Source of the DNA: Iodobacter fluviatilis
GTDB lineage: Bacteria; Pseudomonadota; Gammaproteobacteria; Burkholderiales; Chitinibacteraceae
Assembly (NCBI RefSeq): GCF_004194535.1
Contig: NZ_CP025781.1
Location: forward strand, 620,001 to 684,000
Reading direction: 5' to 3'
Length of the DNA stretch: 64,000 nt
The position numbers were made by a program, and so were the translations under genes. Below the pieces are notes generated by a model, which was given only the letters and a program-made list of their open reading frames with translations, was not told where the DNA came from and did not search any database. Positions 35,422 through 44,793 of the stretch are shown here, one piece after another; position 1 is the stretch's first letter, and each line of letters begins with the position of its first letter.

Positions 35422-35806
35422 AACCCTCGTGCGCCATGCATTCCCTGTTCGATATTTAGCCAAGTGCCTACGTGCTCTACTAAATCGCTGGAATAAGCAC
35501 ATACGCGGCCTTGCCTTGGCGCTTTGCTTCATTACATAGCACTATCTGCGGCACTTAATAAATCACTAAGCGCCAGACCATCCTACGGAAAAAAACCAGC
35601 CCCATGCTGGCAACAATAACTAGCTTTTGCTCATCCAGCTAAATTGGCTACGATAACGCTTTTAATTTTTATTTGCGGCTACAAAGCCTTCACTTTGAGA
35701 GGTAAGATCGTAAACCCCAACATAAAGACCGCTTAACGACCAAGGGATCACGCCGCTTTCCACCAAAGGTGCCACTCTGGATTATCGCAAACACGTTTTT
35801 AAGGCG

Positions 35807-36664
35807 ATGGATTACATCAGCCAACATCTTGAACAAAACCCAACGCTCGATGAAGTCGCTGAATTGGCTGCGCTTTCTAGCTTTCATTTTCACCGAATTT
35901 TCAAAGCCACAGCGGGGGAAACGCTGGCTAACTTCACGCGTCGCTTACGGCTGGAGCGCGCGGCGGGGCGGCTTGTAAGCAGCCCCAGCACCGATATCAC
36001 CACCTTGGCCATGATGTATGGATTTTCTAGCGCTCAAAATTTTGCCAAGGCTTTTCGCCAGCACTTTGCCACCACACCTTCTGCCTATCGCTTGCAAGCC
36101 AAGCAGAAAAGCAAGATTGGAAACGCCCGCAGCGGCGAAGATGATTATGATTGCCAGGTCTTGTCATGGGGCGCGGGCCCCGAGCAATCTAACTTGCTGC
36201 AAAGTGTACGTATCGAAAAAGTGGCGGCTTTTCAGGTGATCTATATGCGCCAGCTTGGCAGTTATGGCCGAGAGCGCTGTGAACAAACACATCGTGATTT
36301 GCTATCCCTCCTTGGCCACAGCGAAGAATCTACTCCAGCAGGCACGCTCAGCCTGTATTGGGATGACCCTGAAATCACCGAGAAAGCACATTGCCGTACC
36401 GATGTTTGCATCGTACTGGATGGCCCTATGCCAGCAAACCGCTGGCTTGCAACTCAGCTTATCGCAGCGGGCCGATATTTAGTTTGCAGCTTTGCATGTA
36501 ATGAGGCCTCGCTTGCGCTGACTTGGGAAATCGCCTTTCGCTATTTAGTGGCAAAAGGCTTGGCTTGCGCTGATCTGCCTTGCTACGAGCGCTACGACGC
36601 AGCAACCAATCAGGCCCGTGATCATTACGCCTTTGACATTTATATCCCGCTAACTTCTCGCTAG
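35807..36664 (+). CDS. AraC-family regulator fused to a GyrI-like effector domain
   Basis: A 285-residue protein. The AraC DNA-binding domain is at the N-terminus (LDEVAELAALSSFHFHRIFKATAGE, then ITTLAMMYGFSSAQNFAKAFRQHF), and a GyrI-like small-molecule domain follows (about 135-285, VAAFQVIYMRQLGSYG). This architecture occurs in Rob/SoxS-type regulators of drug response. The N-terminus is uncertain: the family normally has ~12 further residues (DYRKHVFKAM), which are present in frame but lack ATG, GTG or TTG. A changed start codon or frameshift upstream is possible. It precedes an amidohydrolase by 65 bases. Confidence 0.8.
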   Translation: MDYISQHLEQNPTLDEVAELAALSSFHFHRIFKATAGETLANFTRRLRLERAAGRLVSSPSTDITTLAMMYGFSSAQNFAKAFRQHFATTPSAYRLQAKQKSKIGNARSGEDDYDCQVLSWGAGPEQSNLLQSVRIEKVAAFQVIYMRQLGSYGRERCEQTHRDLLSLLGHSEESTPAGTLSLYWDDPEITEKAHCRTDVCIVLDGPMPANRWLATQLIAAGRYLVCSFACNEASLALTWEIAFRYLVAKGLACADLPCYERYDAATNQARDHYAFDIYIPLTSR

Positions 36665-36729
36665 CGGGGCTCTATTTACCAACAAGCTCAACCTTGCACA
36701 CATTGCGCAGGGCGAGCGGAGCTACGCCC

Positions 36730-38487
36730 ATGAAACGCCTTTCACTTATTGCATCCTGCCTATTAATCATCGGCTCGCCCAACACTTGGGCGCAATCCTC
36801 GCGCGCCATTCTTTCTGGTGGCACCATCTATAGTGCCGATCTGGCCCACCCACACCCCGAAGCCGTTGGCATTGCAGATGGCCGGATTGTGGCCGTTGGC
36901 TCACGCGATGCTGTTGAGCAGCAAATGGGCAAAACCACGCCCCGTATCGATCTTGCTGGCAAATTTCTGATGCCCGGCTTGATTGATAGCCACGTACATG
37001 CCGCCTTTGCGGGCTTTCAAGAAATGACCGTGCATTTTCCTAGTGATTTGACTACAGCAGAGCAAATCCGCAGCTTTGCCAGCCAAGCCACTAAAGATGC
37101 CAAACTAATGCAAGGCAATGTGCAGCTATTTACCAGTGTATCTCTTGAATACTGGAATCATATCGAGCTGCTGGAGCAAGTCTTTAACTCCGCTCCCTAT
37201 CGCAATATTCCGGTTGTCCTTGCCGGATCAGATGCCCACACCGGCTGGGCCAATCAAGCCATGCTCAAACAAGCGGGCCTGCTTGCATCTGTAGAAGCAA
37301 AAAAAATTACCGCACCTAACGATGGCTTTGCCCGTAATAAAGATGGCCGCCTTAACGGCTTTGCCTCTGAAGGAGGCTGGGATCTCATCCTTAAAGCCAT
37401 GCCCAAGGTAAGCGATGCGCAAATTGGCGAAGCAATCAAGCTGGCTGCTTGCCAACTCAATAGCGTCGGTATTACTGCGTGGATGGATCCTGTCAGCAAT
37501 ATCCGCCCTCTATCCCCCGCCTTTAGTGCAGAGCCAACTCGCAAAGATACCGGCCTGCTGCCTGCCTATACCGAGCTGGCGCGTAAAGGAGAGTTAAACG
37601 GGCATGTATCCGCATTGGCCTTAGTGAGTATTCATGCAAAACCCGCCATCATCAACGATGTAATGGCCCTCAAGCAACAGTTCTCCGGCACCAGCGATGT
37701 AAAGCTGATCGGTATCAAAATCCTGCAAGACGGCGTGATCGAGTTTCCATCGCAAACCGCCAAGCTGAGCCAGCCCTACCTTAACCGCCCAGGCTATAGC
37801 GGCCAGCAAGATCTACAAGCCACCCGCTTTAACGAACTGATCCGCCAAGCAGATGCGCAGTACCTCATTGCCCACTTTCACGCCATTGGCGATCGAGCCG
37901 TCGGCGAAGCGCTGGATGCCATCGACTATGCGAGGCAACACAATCCTGACCACAGCACACTGCACAGCATCACCCACCTACAAATTATGAGCCCTGAAAG
38001 CGTGGCACGCTTTAAGCCGCTTAACGTAGCGGCCTCTATGCAGTTTTTATGGTCTGGTAAGGATTTCTCCAGCACCTCCCTACTAGAAAACATCGTCCCC
38101 GCGCCACTATTAACGCGGCTATACCCAGCAGGCAGCCTTATCCGCAGCGGCGCAATTGTAGCCGGAGCCAGCGACTGGCCCGTCTCCAGCCCCAACCCCA
38201 TGCTAGCGATGTACACCGCACTCACCCGACAAGGCGACTTAGGAGAACTCGCCCCCGCAGATGAAAAAATCAACCGCAGCGACGTCTTACAAGCCTACAC
38301 CCTCAACGCCGCCAAACTCATCGCCCAAGACAAAAACATCGGCTCAATCAGCATTGGCAAAAGCGCCGACTTTGTACTGCTGGACAAAAACCTAGAACAA
38401 ATCGCCCCCAAAGCATTCCCCCAGACCAAAGTACTCTGGACCATGTTTAAAGGACGGAAAGTATTTGAAGCAGAGCGCTGCCAGTAA
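36730..38487 (+). CDS. Exported amidohydrolase (YtcJ-like)
   Basis: A 585-residue metal-dependent hydrolase with a signal peptide (MKRLSLIASCLLIIGSPNTWAQS). The amidohydrolase-3 fold is visible in LAGKFLMPGLIDSHVHAAFAG (metal-binding HxH), IAHFHAIGDRAVGEALDA and the closing GASDWPVSSPNPMLAMYTA. The ATG at 36730 has GGAG nine bases upstream and gives the signal peptide, so I reject an upstream in-frame start. Substrates of the YtcJ-like family are unknown; the export signal is unusual for it. A strong terminator follows. Confidence 0.87.
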   Translation: MKRLSLIASCLLIIGSPNTWAQSSRAILSGGTIYSADLAHPHPEAVGIADGRIVAVGSRDAVEQQMGKTTPRIDLAGKFLMPGLIDSHVHAAFAGFQEMTVHFPSDLTTAEQIRSFASQATKDAKLMQGNVQLFTSVSLEYWNHIELLEQVFNSAPYRNIPVVLAGSDAHTGWANQAMLKQAGLLASVEAKKITAPNDGFARNKDGRLNGFASEGGWDLILKAMPKVSDAQIGEAIKLAACQLNSVGITAWMDPVSNIRPLSPAFSAEPTRKDTGLLPAYTELARKGELNGHVSALALVSIHAKPAIINDVMALKQQFSGTSDVKLIGIKILQDGVIEFPSQTAKLSQPYLNRPGYSGQQDLQATRFNELIRQADAQYLIAHFHAIGDRAVGEALDAIDYARQHNPDHSTLHSITHLQIMSPESVARFKPLNVAASMQFLWSGKDFSSTSLLENIVPAPLLTRLYPAGSLIRSGAIVAGASDWPVSSPNPMLAMYTALTRQGDLGELAPADEKINRSDVLQAYTLNAAKLIAQDKNIGSISIGKSADFVLLDKNLEQIAPKAFPQTKVLWTMFKGRKVFEAERCQ

Positions 38488-38491
38488 CAAA

Positions 38492-38520
38492 CAAAGCCCG
38501 CCTATCAAATGCGGGCTTTG
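38492..38520 (+). terminator. Rho-independent terminator after the amidohydrolase
   Basis: CAAAGCCCGC pairs perfectly with GCGGGCTTTG across a nine-base loop, three bases after the stop codon, followed by a TT run. Confidence 0.88.
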
Positions 38521-38643
38521 TTATCAAATAAATGGAGAAATCTCCAATTATTTTGGCTTAGCAAACCAGTACCAACTAACGATAATTTCAAAACCCAAAT
38601 CTTGAATCACGGAGGGCACGGAGTTCAGATTCCATCGAGGAAT

Positions 38644-39291
38644 TTAATCAGCAGTGAACCAAATATCACCAAAAAATGCGCGTCCTGATTGTTGGCTGTT
38701 GTCGCCATCGCTCATCAGGGCGACGATATCAATTTGCGTAAAATCCTCACCAAATGCGTGTTTTAAATCAGCTTTAACATTGCGCTTGTAGCTACGCCAT
38801 TGCTGCGTGTTTTGATTGCCGCTCTCAACTGCAATTAATGCTGCTTGTGAGGTGAACGCATTCGGCCAAAGACTACCAACAGGCTGTTGACTAGCCCACA
38901 CGTAATTGACTGTTTTAGATGAAATACCCAACAAACCACGCTCTACAACCACATAGAGGCGAGCGGGATAATCATCACCTGCTTTGGTCTTTTCGTTTAA
39001 ACCAAGCCACGCTTGGTCTACTTTCCAGCGCCAATTCAGATAAGGTGTACGGTTTAAATCGATTTTAACTTTTTTGAATTTACCTGACGCACCACCTGCT
39101 ACGTTTGCGACCAAGACTTGCGTTTGACCATCGCGCAGCAATTGGTATTGCGTACTGCCTTTAAATGACTTGTCTTCCCAACCCGCCAATTGCCCTTGCG
39201 AAAATTGCCCAACGGGAATGCTGGCGGCTCTTAGCGGATAGGCGCTCATCACCAAGCAAATACCCAATGCGAAAATAGGGAATTGTTTCAT
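38644..39291 (-). CDS. DUF3047 secreted protein
   Basis: A 215-residue protein with signal peptide MKQFPIFALGICLVMSAYPLRA. The mature part is a DUF3047-type domain (YLNWRWKVDQAWLGLNEK, KAGDDYPARLYVVVE, IDIVALMSDGDNSQQSG). Function is unknown. It ends the leftward ynjC-ynjD-ynjF-like unit, 15 bases beyond ynjF, and may be an accessory binding protein. Confidence 0.82.
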   Translation of the reverse strand: MKQFPIFALGICLVMSAYPLRAASIPVGQFSQGQLAGWEDKSFKGSTQYQLLRDGQTQVLVANVAGGASGKFKKVKIDLNRTPYLNWRWKVDQAWLGLNEKTKAGDDYPARLYVVVERGLLGISSKTVNYVWASQQPVGSLWPNAFTSQAALIAVESGNQNTQQWRSYKRNVKADLKHAFGEDFTQIDIVALMSDGDNSQQSGRAFFGDIWFTAD

Positions 39292-39306
39292 TTGGCGTAC
39301 CTCTGT

Positions 39307-39915
39307 CTATTTATTAAAAACTTGGTACGCCGCTGTAATACGCGTGACCGTCGTGATGGCGCATAGGGCAGCAAAGCCCAAAGCCAGCATGGCAAACCAA
39401 TGTGGCATCAGGCACATCAGCACAAAGACAAAGATGGTTTCAGTCGCTTCGGTTAAACCACCCAAGTAATAAAATCCTTTTCGAGGATAAATTGCACTAC
39501 TCAAGCCGCGTTTTTCGGCCAGAATGGCAAAGGCTAAAAAGCTACATCCCGTACCAACAAAGCTGTAAATCAAAATCGCTGCGGCCAGCGCATTTTCCGC
39601 AGGATTAGCCAAGGCAAATGCCAATGGCACGGCCGAGTAAAATAGAAAATCAAGCGTAATATCTAAAAAAGCGCCTCGATCGGTCGGCTGACTTTGCCTT
39701 GCCATCGCACCATCGATACCATCGGAAAAACGATTGAGTAGAATCATTGCCAAGGCCCATTCCATTTGCCCGAATACAATCATCGGCACACTGCTCACAC
39801 CCACAATAAAACCAATCCAAGTGACATGGTCGGCTTTTAATCCAAGCGCCAGTAAACGAAGCGCGATGCTTTGGATTGTGGGTGCCAAGAAATGGAGTAC
39901 TTTTCGATCAAGCAT
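39307..39915 (-). CDS. ynjF: CDP-alcohol phosphatidyltransferase family protein (YnjF-like)
   Basis: A 202-residue integral membrane enzyme with several helices and the CDP-alcohol motif DGIDGAMARQSQPTDRG...D...D (about 63-90). In E. coli, ynjF is in an operon with the ABC genes ynjBCD, as here. The alcohol acceptor is unknown. It overlaps the ynjD gene by eight bases. Confidence 0.85.
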   Translation of the reverse strand: MLDRKVLHFLAPTIQSIALRLLALGLKADHVTWIGFIVGVSSVPMIVFGQMEWALAMILLNRFSDGIDGAMARQSQPTDRGAFLDITLDFLFYSAVPLAFALANPAENALAAAILIYSFVGTGCSFLAFAILAEKRGLSSAIYPRKGFYYLGGLTEATETIFVFVLMCLMPHWFAMLALGFAALCAITTVTRITAAYQVFNK

Positions 39916-40549
39916 GTTGAAAATCCTCGATCTGCAGCACTCGTCCTTGGGGCGGGATATCGGCGATGTCGTGCGTCACGAGCAGGGTGGGAATCGCTAA
40001 GGCCTTCACACGTTCAAAAACAAAAGCGCGAAATTGCTCACGCAGTACCGCATCGAGCTTGCCAAATGGCTCATCGAGCAATAAGGCTTGTGGTTGTGCG
40101 AGCAATGTTCGTAAAACACTCACCCTTGCGCGTTGCCCCCCCGAGAGGGTTGCGGGGTCGCGATCATAAAAGCCTAGCAAGCCAATTTGAGCTAACTGCT
40201 CTTCAATTACTTGGCGACGGTGTGACTTACCCTTGATCTCACTCGGTAGCGCGAAGGCTAAATTTTGCCCCACACTTAAATGCGCAAAGAGTAAATCATC
40301 TTGAAATAAAATCCCGATGCGGCGCTGCTCAGTGGGGATTTGATCGACTCTTTTTCCGTTAAGCTTGAGCTCGCCTGTAGCCGTAAAAACAGGATCGAGC
40401 GCTCCAATCATCCAGTGCAATACGGTCGACTTTCCCGAACCGGAAGCCCCCATTAAGGTGAGCACTTCTCCTTGCGCAATCTGCGCATTGAGTACGGAGA
40501 TCAAAGCTTGATTGGTCTGCTTGATGCAGAGCGATTTAATTTCTAACAC
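39908..40549 (-). CDS. ynjD: ABC transporter ATP-binding protein (YnjD-like)
   Basis: A 213-residue ABC ATPase with Walker A LMGASGSGKSTVLH, Q-loop LFQDDLLFAHLSV, signature LSGGQRARVS, Walker B ALLLDEPFGKLD and switch His LLVTHDIAD. YnjBCD is a putative importer of unknown ligand. Its membrane partner is the truncated ynjC just upstream, so the complex is probably inactive. Confidence 0.88.
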   Translation of the reverse strand: MLEIKSLCIKQTNQALISVLNAQIAQGEVLTLMGASGSGKSTVLHWMIGALDPVFTATGELKLNGKRVDQIPTEQRRIGILFQDDLLFAHLSVGQNLAFALPSEIKGKSHRRQVIEEQLAQIGLLGFYDRDPATLSGGQRARVSVLRTLLAQPQALLLDEPFGKLDAVLREQFRAFVFERVKALAIPTLLVTHDIADIPPQGRVLQIEDFQHA

Positions 40550-40550
40550 T

Positions 40551-41519
40551 TTAACGTAATCCTCGGCGATGCTTCGCCTGCCAATGGCTCACTATGGCGG
40601 CCAGTGCAAACGCCAGCATCGGTAATAGCATGAGTAAAACGGCTTGAATGGCCATGGTTCGACGATTGCCACCGCTACTGAGCGCGATTGCTTCAGTCGT
40701 GACCGTACTAAACCGGCCAGCACCAGCAAATAGGGTGGGTAAATACTGCGCAATACTCACCGCAAATCCCAAGGCAAAGGCGGACAAAATCGGACGCATT
40801 AACAGTGGCCACTTAATATATAAGCAGGCTTGCCAGCGTGGATAACCCAAGGCTTGCGCTGTCAGCATTAGTCGCGGATCAAATTGGCGATAGGCACCGA
40901 CCAAACTGAGCAAAACGTAAGGCAAAACCCAGAGCAGATGGCTCCAAATCAAGCCAATCACTGTGCCGTCCAAATGCAAATACAGTAGCGCAAAATACTG
41001 CGCTGCAGACAGTGGAATAACCGGCAAAATCAACGGCGCATAGAGCCAAGCGTTATTGCGCTGCGGTCCCCACTCCAGCCAGATCAATACCATCACTAAA
41101 GCGATCAAACTCGTCGCTAAACCGAGCCAGAGTGATGTTTTAAATGGCGTAAAGTCTGCATTCAGCCAGGCTTTTACACTGAGTTCATCAGGCCATAAAG
41201 CAGGAAAAAACCAGCTCTGCGCCAAGGACCAAATAAGGATTAGGATCATCAGGCTAAAGCTAATCCCCGCACCGAGTTGATACAGCCAAGACATAATTGA
41301 GACGCGATTGGGAAGACGTAACCCATCGAAATCCACAGTAGAACGCTGATAGACCCAAGCAACGCCGCGAAGCAATCCGCCAAAAATCAGCAAGACCAGT
41401 AGTAAAATAAGTGCAGCGACACCACCCTGAGCTTGCAACTGTGGATCGGGATCAGAAAGCCATTGCCATGCCAGCACTGCAAAGGTTGGCGGCGTCGTTG
41501 GCCCTAAAATCAGCGCCAT
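40551..41519 (-). pseudogene. ynjC: ABC permease YnjC, 5' half deleted
   Basis: The frame gives 322 residues with about seven helices and one complete binding-protein-dependent permease domain (YQLGAGISFSLMILILIWSLA, SIAQYLPTLFAGAGRFSTV). YnjC-like permeases are about 510 residues with two such domains, so roughly the first 190 residues are missing. The apparent ATG (41517-41519) is an internal codon and sits four bases from the end of the IS21 element; no start region or ynjB gene is left upstream. The gene is therefore a 3' remnant. Confidence 0.82.
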
Positions 41520-41666
41520 ATCGTGTTCACGCCGATTGAAATTTGACCCACCCTGCCGATCGAATTTTGACCCAGGGCCGAGCGTTGCTTTTTATCGGAG
41601 CAACTGTGCATAAGTCTAGCAAATAGCGGGCCACTCACCCGCTATTTTTACGCCTTCAGGTTCGGC

Positions 41667-42467
41667 TTAAAACCGCTCAGCCTCGGTACGCGCTTCCTCC
41701 TTTCTGCTTTGCTCCCTTTGTTTTATCTTCGTTTTTGCTGCTAAGCTGCTGTGCTGGAAACGGTAGGAGTCATTCCCCGTTTCTACAATGTGGCAATGGT
41801 GCGTCAGCCGATCCAACAACGCCGTCGTCATCTTGGCATCGCCAAATACACTCGACCATTCCGAGAAGTTCAGATTCGTGGTGATGATGACGCTGGTGTG
41901 CTCATAGAGCTTCGACAACAAATGAAACAGCAATGCGCCTCCGGCCTGACTAAAGGGTAAGTAGCCCAGTTCATCCAAAATCACCACATCCACTCGCATC
42001 AGCGCGAGTGCAATACGACCTGCTTTGCCTTCACGTTTTTCTTTTTCCAGTAAATTGACCAAATCCACGGTCGAATAAAAACGGCCGCGCTTGCCGTGAT
42101 GCGTGATCCCGCCGATCGCTAACGCCGTGGCCAAATGTGTTTTACCCGTGCCTGGGCCGCCAATCAGTACGGTATTTTGTGCCGTGTCGGTAAAGGCCAA
42201 TGTCGCCAGTTGATTGACCAGTGCTTGATCTGCCTTGCTCGCGCTAAAGTCAAATCCCGCTAAATCACGATGCACGGGAAACTTCGCTGCGCTCATTTGA
42301 TGCTGAATCGAGCGCACCTTACGATCGCTGTGTTCTGCTTGCAATAAATGCTCAATCAGCCAGCCACACGTTTCCATACTCTGGCCGCCCTGGCTCTTCA
42401 GATCCAGCCAAGCGGCCGCCATCCCATGCAAGCGCAAGGCTTTGAGTTCAACACTCATCTCATGCAT
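41667..42467 (-). CDS. istB: IS21-family helper ATPase IstB
   Basis: The AAA+ ATPase that assists the IS21 transposase. The ATG at 42465-42467 ([16 protein letters not shown]) gives 266 residues and overlaps istA by eight bases. Walker A is [17 protein letters not shown] and Walker [15 protein letters not shown], followed by the sensor region [18 protein letters not shown]. The frame is intact, so the element may be active. Confidence 0.94.
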   Translation of the reverse strand: MHEMSVELKALRLHGMAAAWLDLKSQGGQSMETCGWLIEHLLQAEHSDRKVRSIQHQMSAAKFPVHRDLAGFDFSASKADQALVNQLATLAFTDTAQNTVLIGGPGTGKTHLATALAIGGITHHGKRGRFYSTVDLVNLLEKEKREGKAGRIALALMRVDVVILDELGYLPFSQAGGALLFHLLSKLYEHTSVIITTNLNFSEWSSVFGDAKMTTALLDRLTHHCHIVETGNDSYRFQHSSLAAKTKIKQREQSRKEEARTEAERF

Positions 42468-43989
42468 GGCTCGACTCCTCGTGGTCGCTGTCGAACTCGC
42501 TCGCTGCACGCAAGCCGTCGTAACGCTGGGTGTTCGCCTGCGGTTCTTCTACTAATTGCAGCTGCGTTTCAGCGCTAATAGCGGACGGTGGGTCATTCAA
42601 TCGCGCCACTACATTTAAAATGTGTTCAATGCTGATGACGCCTGACTCCAGTACCAACTCAACCGCAACCAGTACTGCATCCAAACCCGCCACCGGAACC
42701 GTGGCCAGCACTTGCGCCATCACCTTGTCTCCCCCGTTACGCCGTAACAACCTTTCCTTGAGCTGCAATAAGGGCGCAGGCATCGACGTAAAGGGCGCAC
42801 CATTGCGTAAGGCCCCCGGCTTACGGGCAATCAGCGGAATATAGTGCAGCCAATCAAAGCTCACCTGCTGTTGCCCCGTCAGCCGCTGATGTCGGGCCAT
42901 GATTTCATTATTCGCCACCACCACAACTTGCGTGGGATACAAGCGCACACTCACACGCTGCCGCGACCATTCACAAGGCACCGAGTAACGATTGCGCGCG
43001 ACGGTGATTAAACAGGTGCTGGAAACCCGAGCCAGATGCTCAACGTAACCATCAAACGGGGTCGGCATCGGCATCATTTCTAAACGCTCTTGCTCCAACA
43101 TCTCGGCAATGCTCAGACCTTTGAATTCGGGATGCCTGAGCACGCCCCATAAGACGCGACAACGCTCGGCCAGCCACGCATTCAATGCGTCAAAGGTACT
43201 GAACTTGATGCTTTGCGCCTCCAGCCAGATTCGCCGCCGACTATCTTGGACATTCTTTTCAACCACGCCTTTTTCCCAGCCAGAGGCGACATTGCAAAAG
43301 TCGGGATCAAACAAATAATGGGCGCACATCACCGAGAATCGGGCATTCACGATCCGGCCTTTGCCTTTCAATACCTTATCAACAGCGGTCTTCATATTGT
43401 CGTAAATGCCTCGGCGCGGCACACCCCCTAAAGCCGCAAAGGATCGAGTATGCGCATCGAACAACATTTCATGCCCTTGACTGGGATAGGCCACTAACCA
43501 GAAGGCGCGACTGGCACACAATTTCAGATGGGAAACTTGAATGCGCCGATAAATACCACCAATAAGTAGATGCTCCTCACTCCAATCAAATTGAAAGGCT
43601 TCGCCCAAAGCAAATTGCAAGGGCACAAAACCCTGTGGGGTCTTACCGGCTTTGCCCCGCCAAGCACGAACGAAATCAGTGACGCCACTGTAAGCCCCTG
43701 TATAACCCTCAGCTTGAATCTGCTCAAACAAGGCTTTGGCGGTGCGACGATTCTGCTTGGATCGGAAGGAGTCGGCAGTCAGGGCTTGTTCTAGAGTGGC
43801 ATGATAGGGCGTCAGTTTGCCAGGCTTACGCTGCCGTACGTATTGCGGCTCAGCCTTGGCAGCGGGTTTGCGAACCCAAGCGCGAATAGTGTTACGCGCC
43901 AGCCCCGTGCGCTTGGTGATTTCGTGCAGCGACAGATTATCGCGAAAATACATCCTGCGGATTTTGCCCATCATTTCCATGGTGATCAC
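42460..43989 (-). CDS. istA: IS21-family transposase IstA
   Basis: A 509-residue DDE recombinase with an N-terminal helix-turn-helix ([24 protein letters not shown]), the catalytic core ([14 protein letters not shown] with the first Asp, [11 protein letters not shown] with the second, [17 protein letters not shown] with the Glu) and a Mu-C-like region. Intact and directly upstream of istB. Confidence 0.94.
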   Translation of the reverse strand: MITMEMMGKIRRMYFRDNLSLHEITKRTGLARNTIRAWVRKPAAKAEPQYVRQRKPGKLTPYHATLEQALTADSFRSKQNRRTAKALFEQIQAEGYTGAYSGVTDFVRAWRGKAGKTPQGFVPLQFALGEAFQFDWSEEHLLIGGIYRRIQVSHLKLCASRAFWLVAYPSQGHEMLFDAHTRSFAALGGVPRRGIYDNMKTAVDKVLKGKGRIVNARFSVMCAHYLFDPDFCNVASGWEKGVVEKNVQDSRRRIWLEAQSIKFSTFDALNAWLAERCRVLWGVLRHPEFKGLSIAEMLEQERLEMMPMPTPFDGYVEHLARVSSTCLITVARNRYSVPCEWSRQRVSVRLYPTQVVVVANNEIMARHQRLTGQQQVSFDWLHYIPLIARKPGALRNGAPFTSMPAPLLQLKERLLRRNGGDKVMAQVLATVPVAGLDAVLVAVELVLESGVISIEHILNVVARLNDPPSAISAETQLQLVEEPQANTQRYDGLRAASEFDSDHEESSHA

Positions 43990-44088
43990 CTTTTATCCTC
44001 TGCTCAAGAGTTAAGCAGAATAAGTAAAGCACCTGGGTCAATTTTGGATCGGCAGAACTAGCTGTGGTGGGTCAGTTTTCGGTCGGCG

Positions 44089-44793
44089 TCAACACTCTGA
44101 GCACATTTGCGTTAAAAAATGATAAAGTTCACCAGGTTTTTCAACCGTACCCGCGTGCAAAGAGCTCAATCGAAAACGGTACTTAAAACGCCGTGCTTGC
44201 TGCCAAGTTGGATCAGAATCAATAATTGTCTCGCATTCAGGCACCCCAACTAAGCAAACACAAACACCTGAATTATTTACAAGTGATTTGAGCCAACGTA
44301 ATGCAATAGTATTAACCCGCTCACTTCCACGCACCTTATTATTCAGCAGATTATGCACCTCATCTAGCAGAATAATTCTTGTCTCACATGTTTTAAGATA
44401 ACCCACGATTCGTTTTGTTTTACTTGCAATAGTGCCCGCCAAATGACTGGGATCATTGAGTTTTTCCAACATATTACTAGCCAGCGTACTAACGGAAACT
44501 GGCGATGGAACCTCTGCATAAAAGGCCGGAATATACGTTATCTCAGCATCAACGTTTTGGACCTGTGTTTTTTGAAACATACTAAGAATTGTTTCGCAAA
44601 TTTTAGTCTTCCCCATTCCACCGTCTGCCAGCAACATGCAGCCAACGGGTTCTTTAAAACTATGTGACTGAACAATTGCACGCAGAATCCCCTTTAGTGC
44701 GAAATCAAAAGATGGATGACAAATCAAAACTTTATCAAGCTCAGACACTCGCTGAATTGATTCATACTCATTAGAAAAATCTTCAAAATTCAT
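44089..44793 (-). pseudogene. tnsC: TnsC-like AAA+ regulator, C-terminus lost to IS21
   Basis: The visible 234 residues are the N-terminal two thirds or so of a TnsC/TniB ATPase: Walker A MLLADGGMGKTKICETIL, Walker B RIILLDEVHNLLNN, and sensor region VCVCLVGVPECETI. Tn7 TnsC has 555 residues and compact relatives around 300. The last two codons (TGT TGA) belong to the IS21 terminal repeat, so the protein is cut exactly at the insertion. The gene overlaps tnsB by four bases. Confidence 0.88.

Larger units (their letters stand above)
35169..35806. other. Non-coding region with a perfect palindrome
   Basis: About 640 bases without a gene. It contains a 20-base perfect palindrome (35238-35257) and the second copy of the 22-base short repeat (35400-35421). 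The last part may include the unrecognised N-terminal end of the following AraC/GyrI gene: an open frame continues upstream of its ATG to about 35730 with a familiar-looking DYRKHVFKAMDYI sequence but no standard start codon. Confidence 0.5.
41524..44094 (-). mobile_element. Complete IS21-family insertion sequence
   Basis: About 2571 bases with imperfect terminal inverted repeats: TGTTCACGCCGATTGAAATT at the left and, read inward from the right, TGTTGACGCCGACCGAAAAC. A second internal repeat lies at each end (ATCGAATTTTGACCC and the matching ATCCAAAATTGACCC). It encodes istA (42460-43989) and istB (41667-42467) with an ATGA-type overlap. The bases outside the ends (CGCCATATCG left, CTCTGAGC right) show no target duplication, so the flanks come from different places. 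Confidence 0.9.

Noticed and set aside
43801-44061. Plus-strand open frames opposite istA
   Set aside because: Mirror frames of the istA coding sequence with no independent signals.
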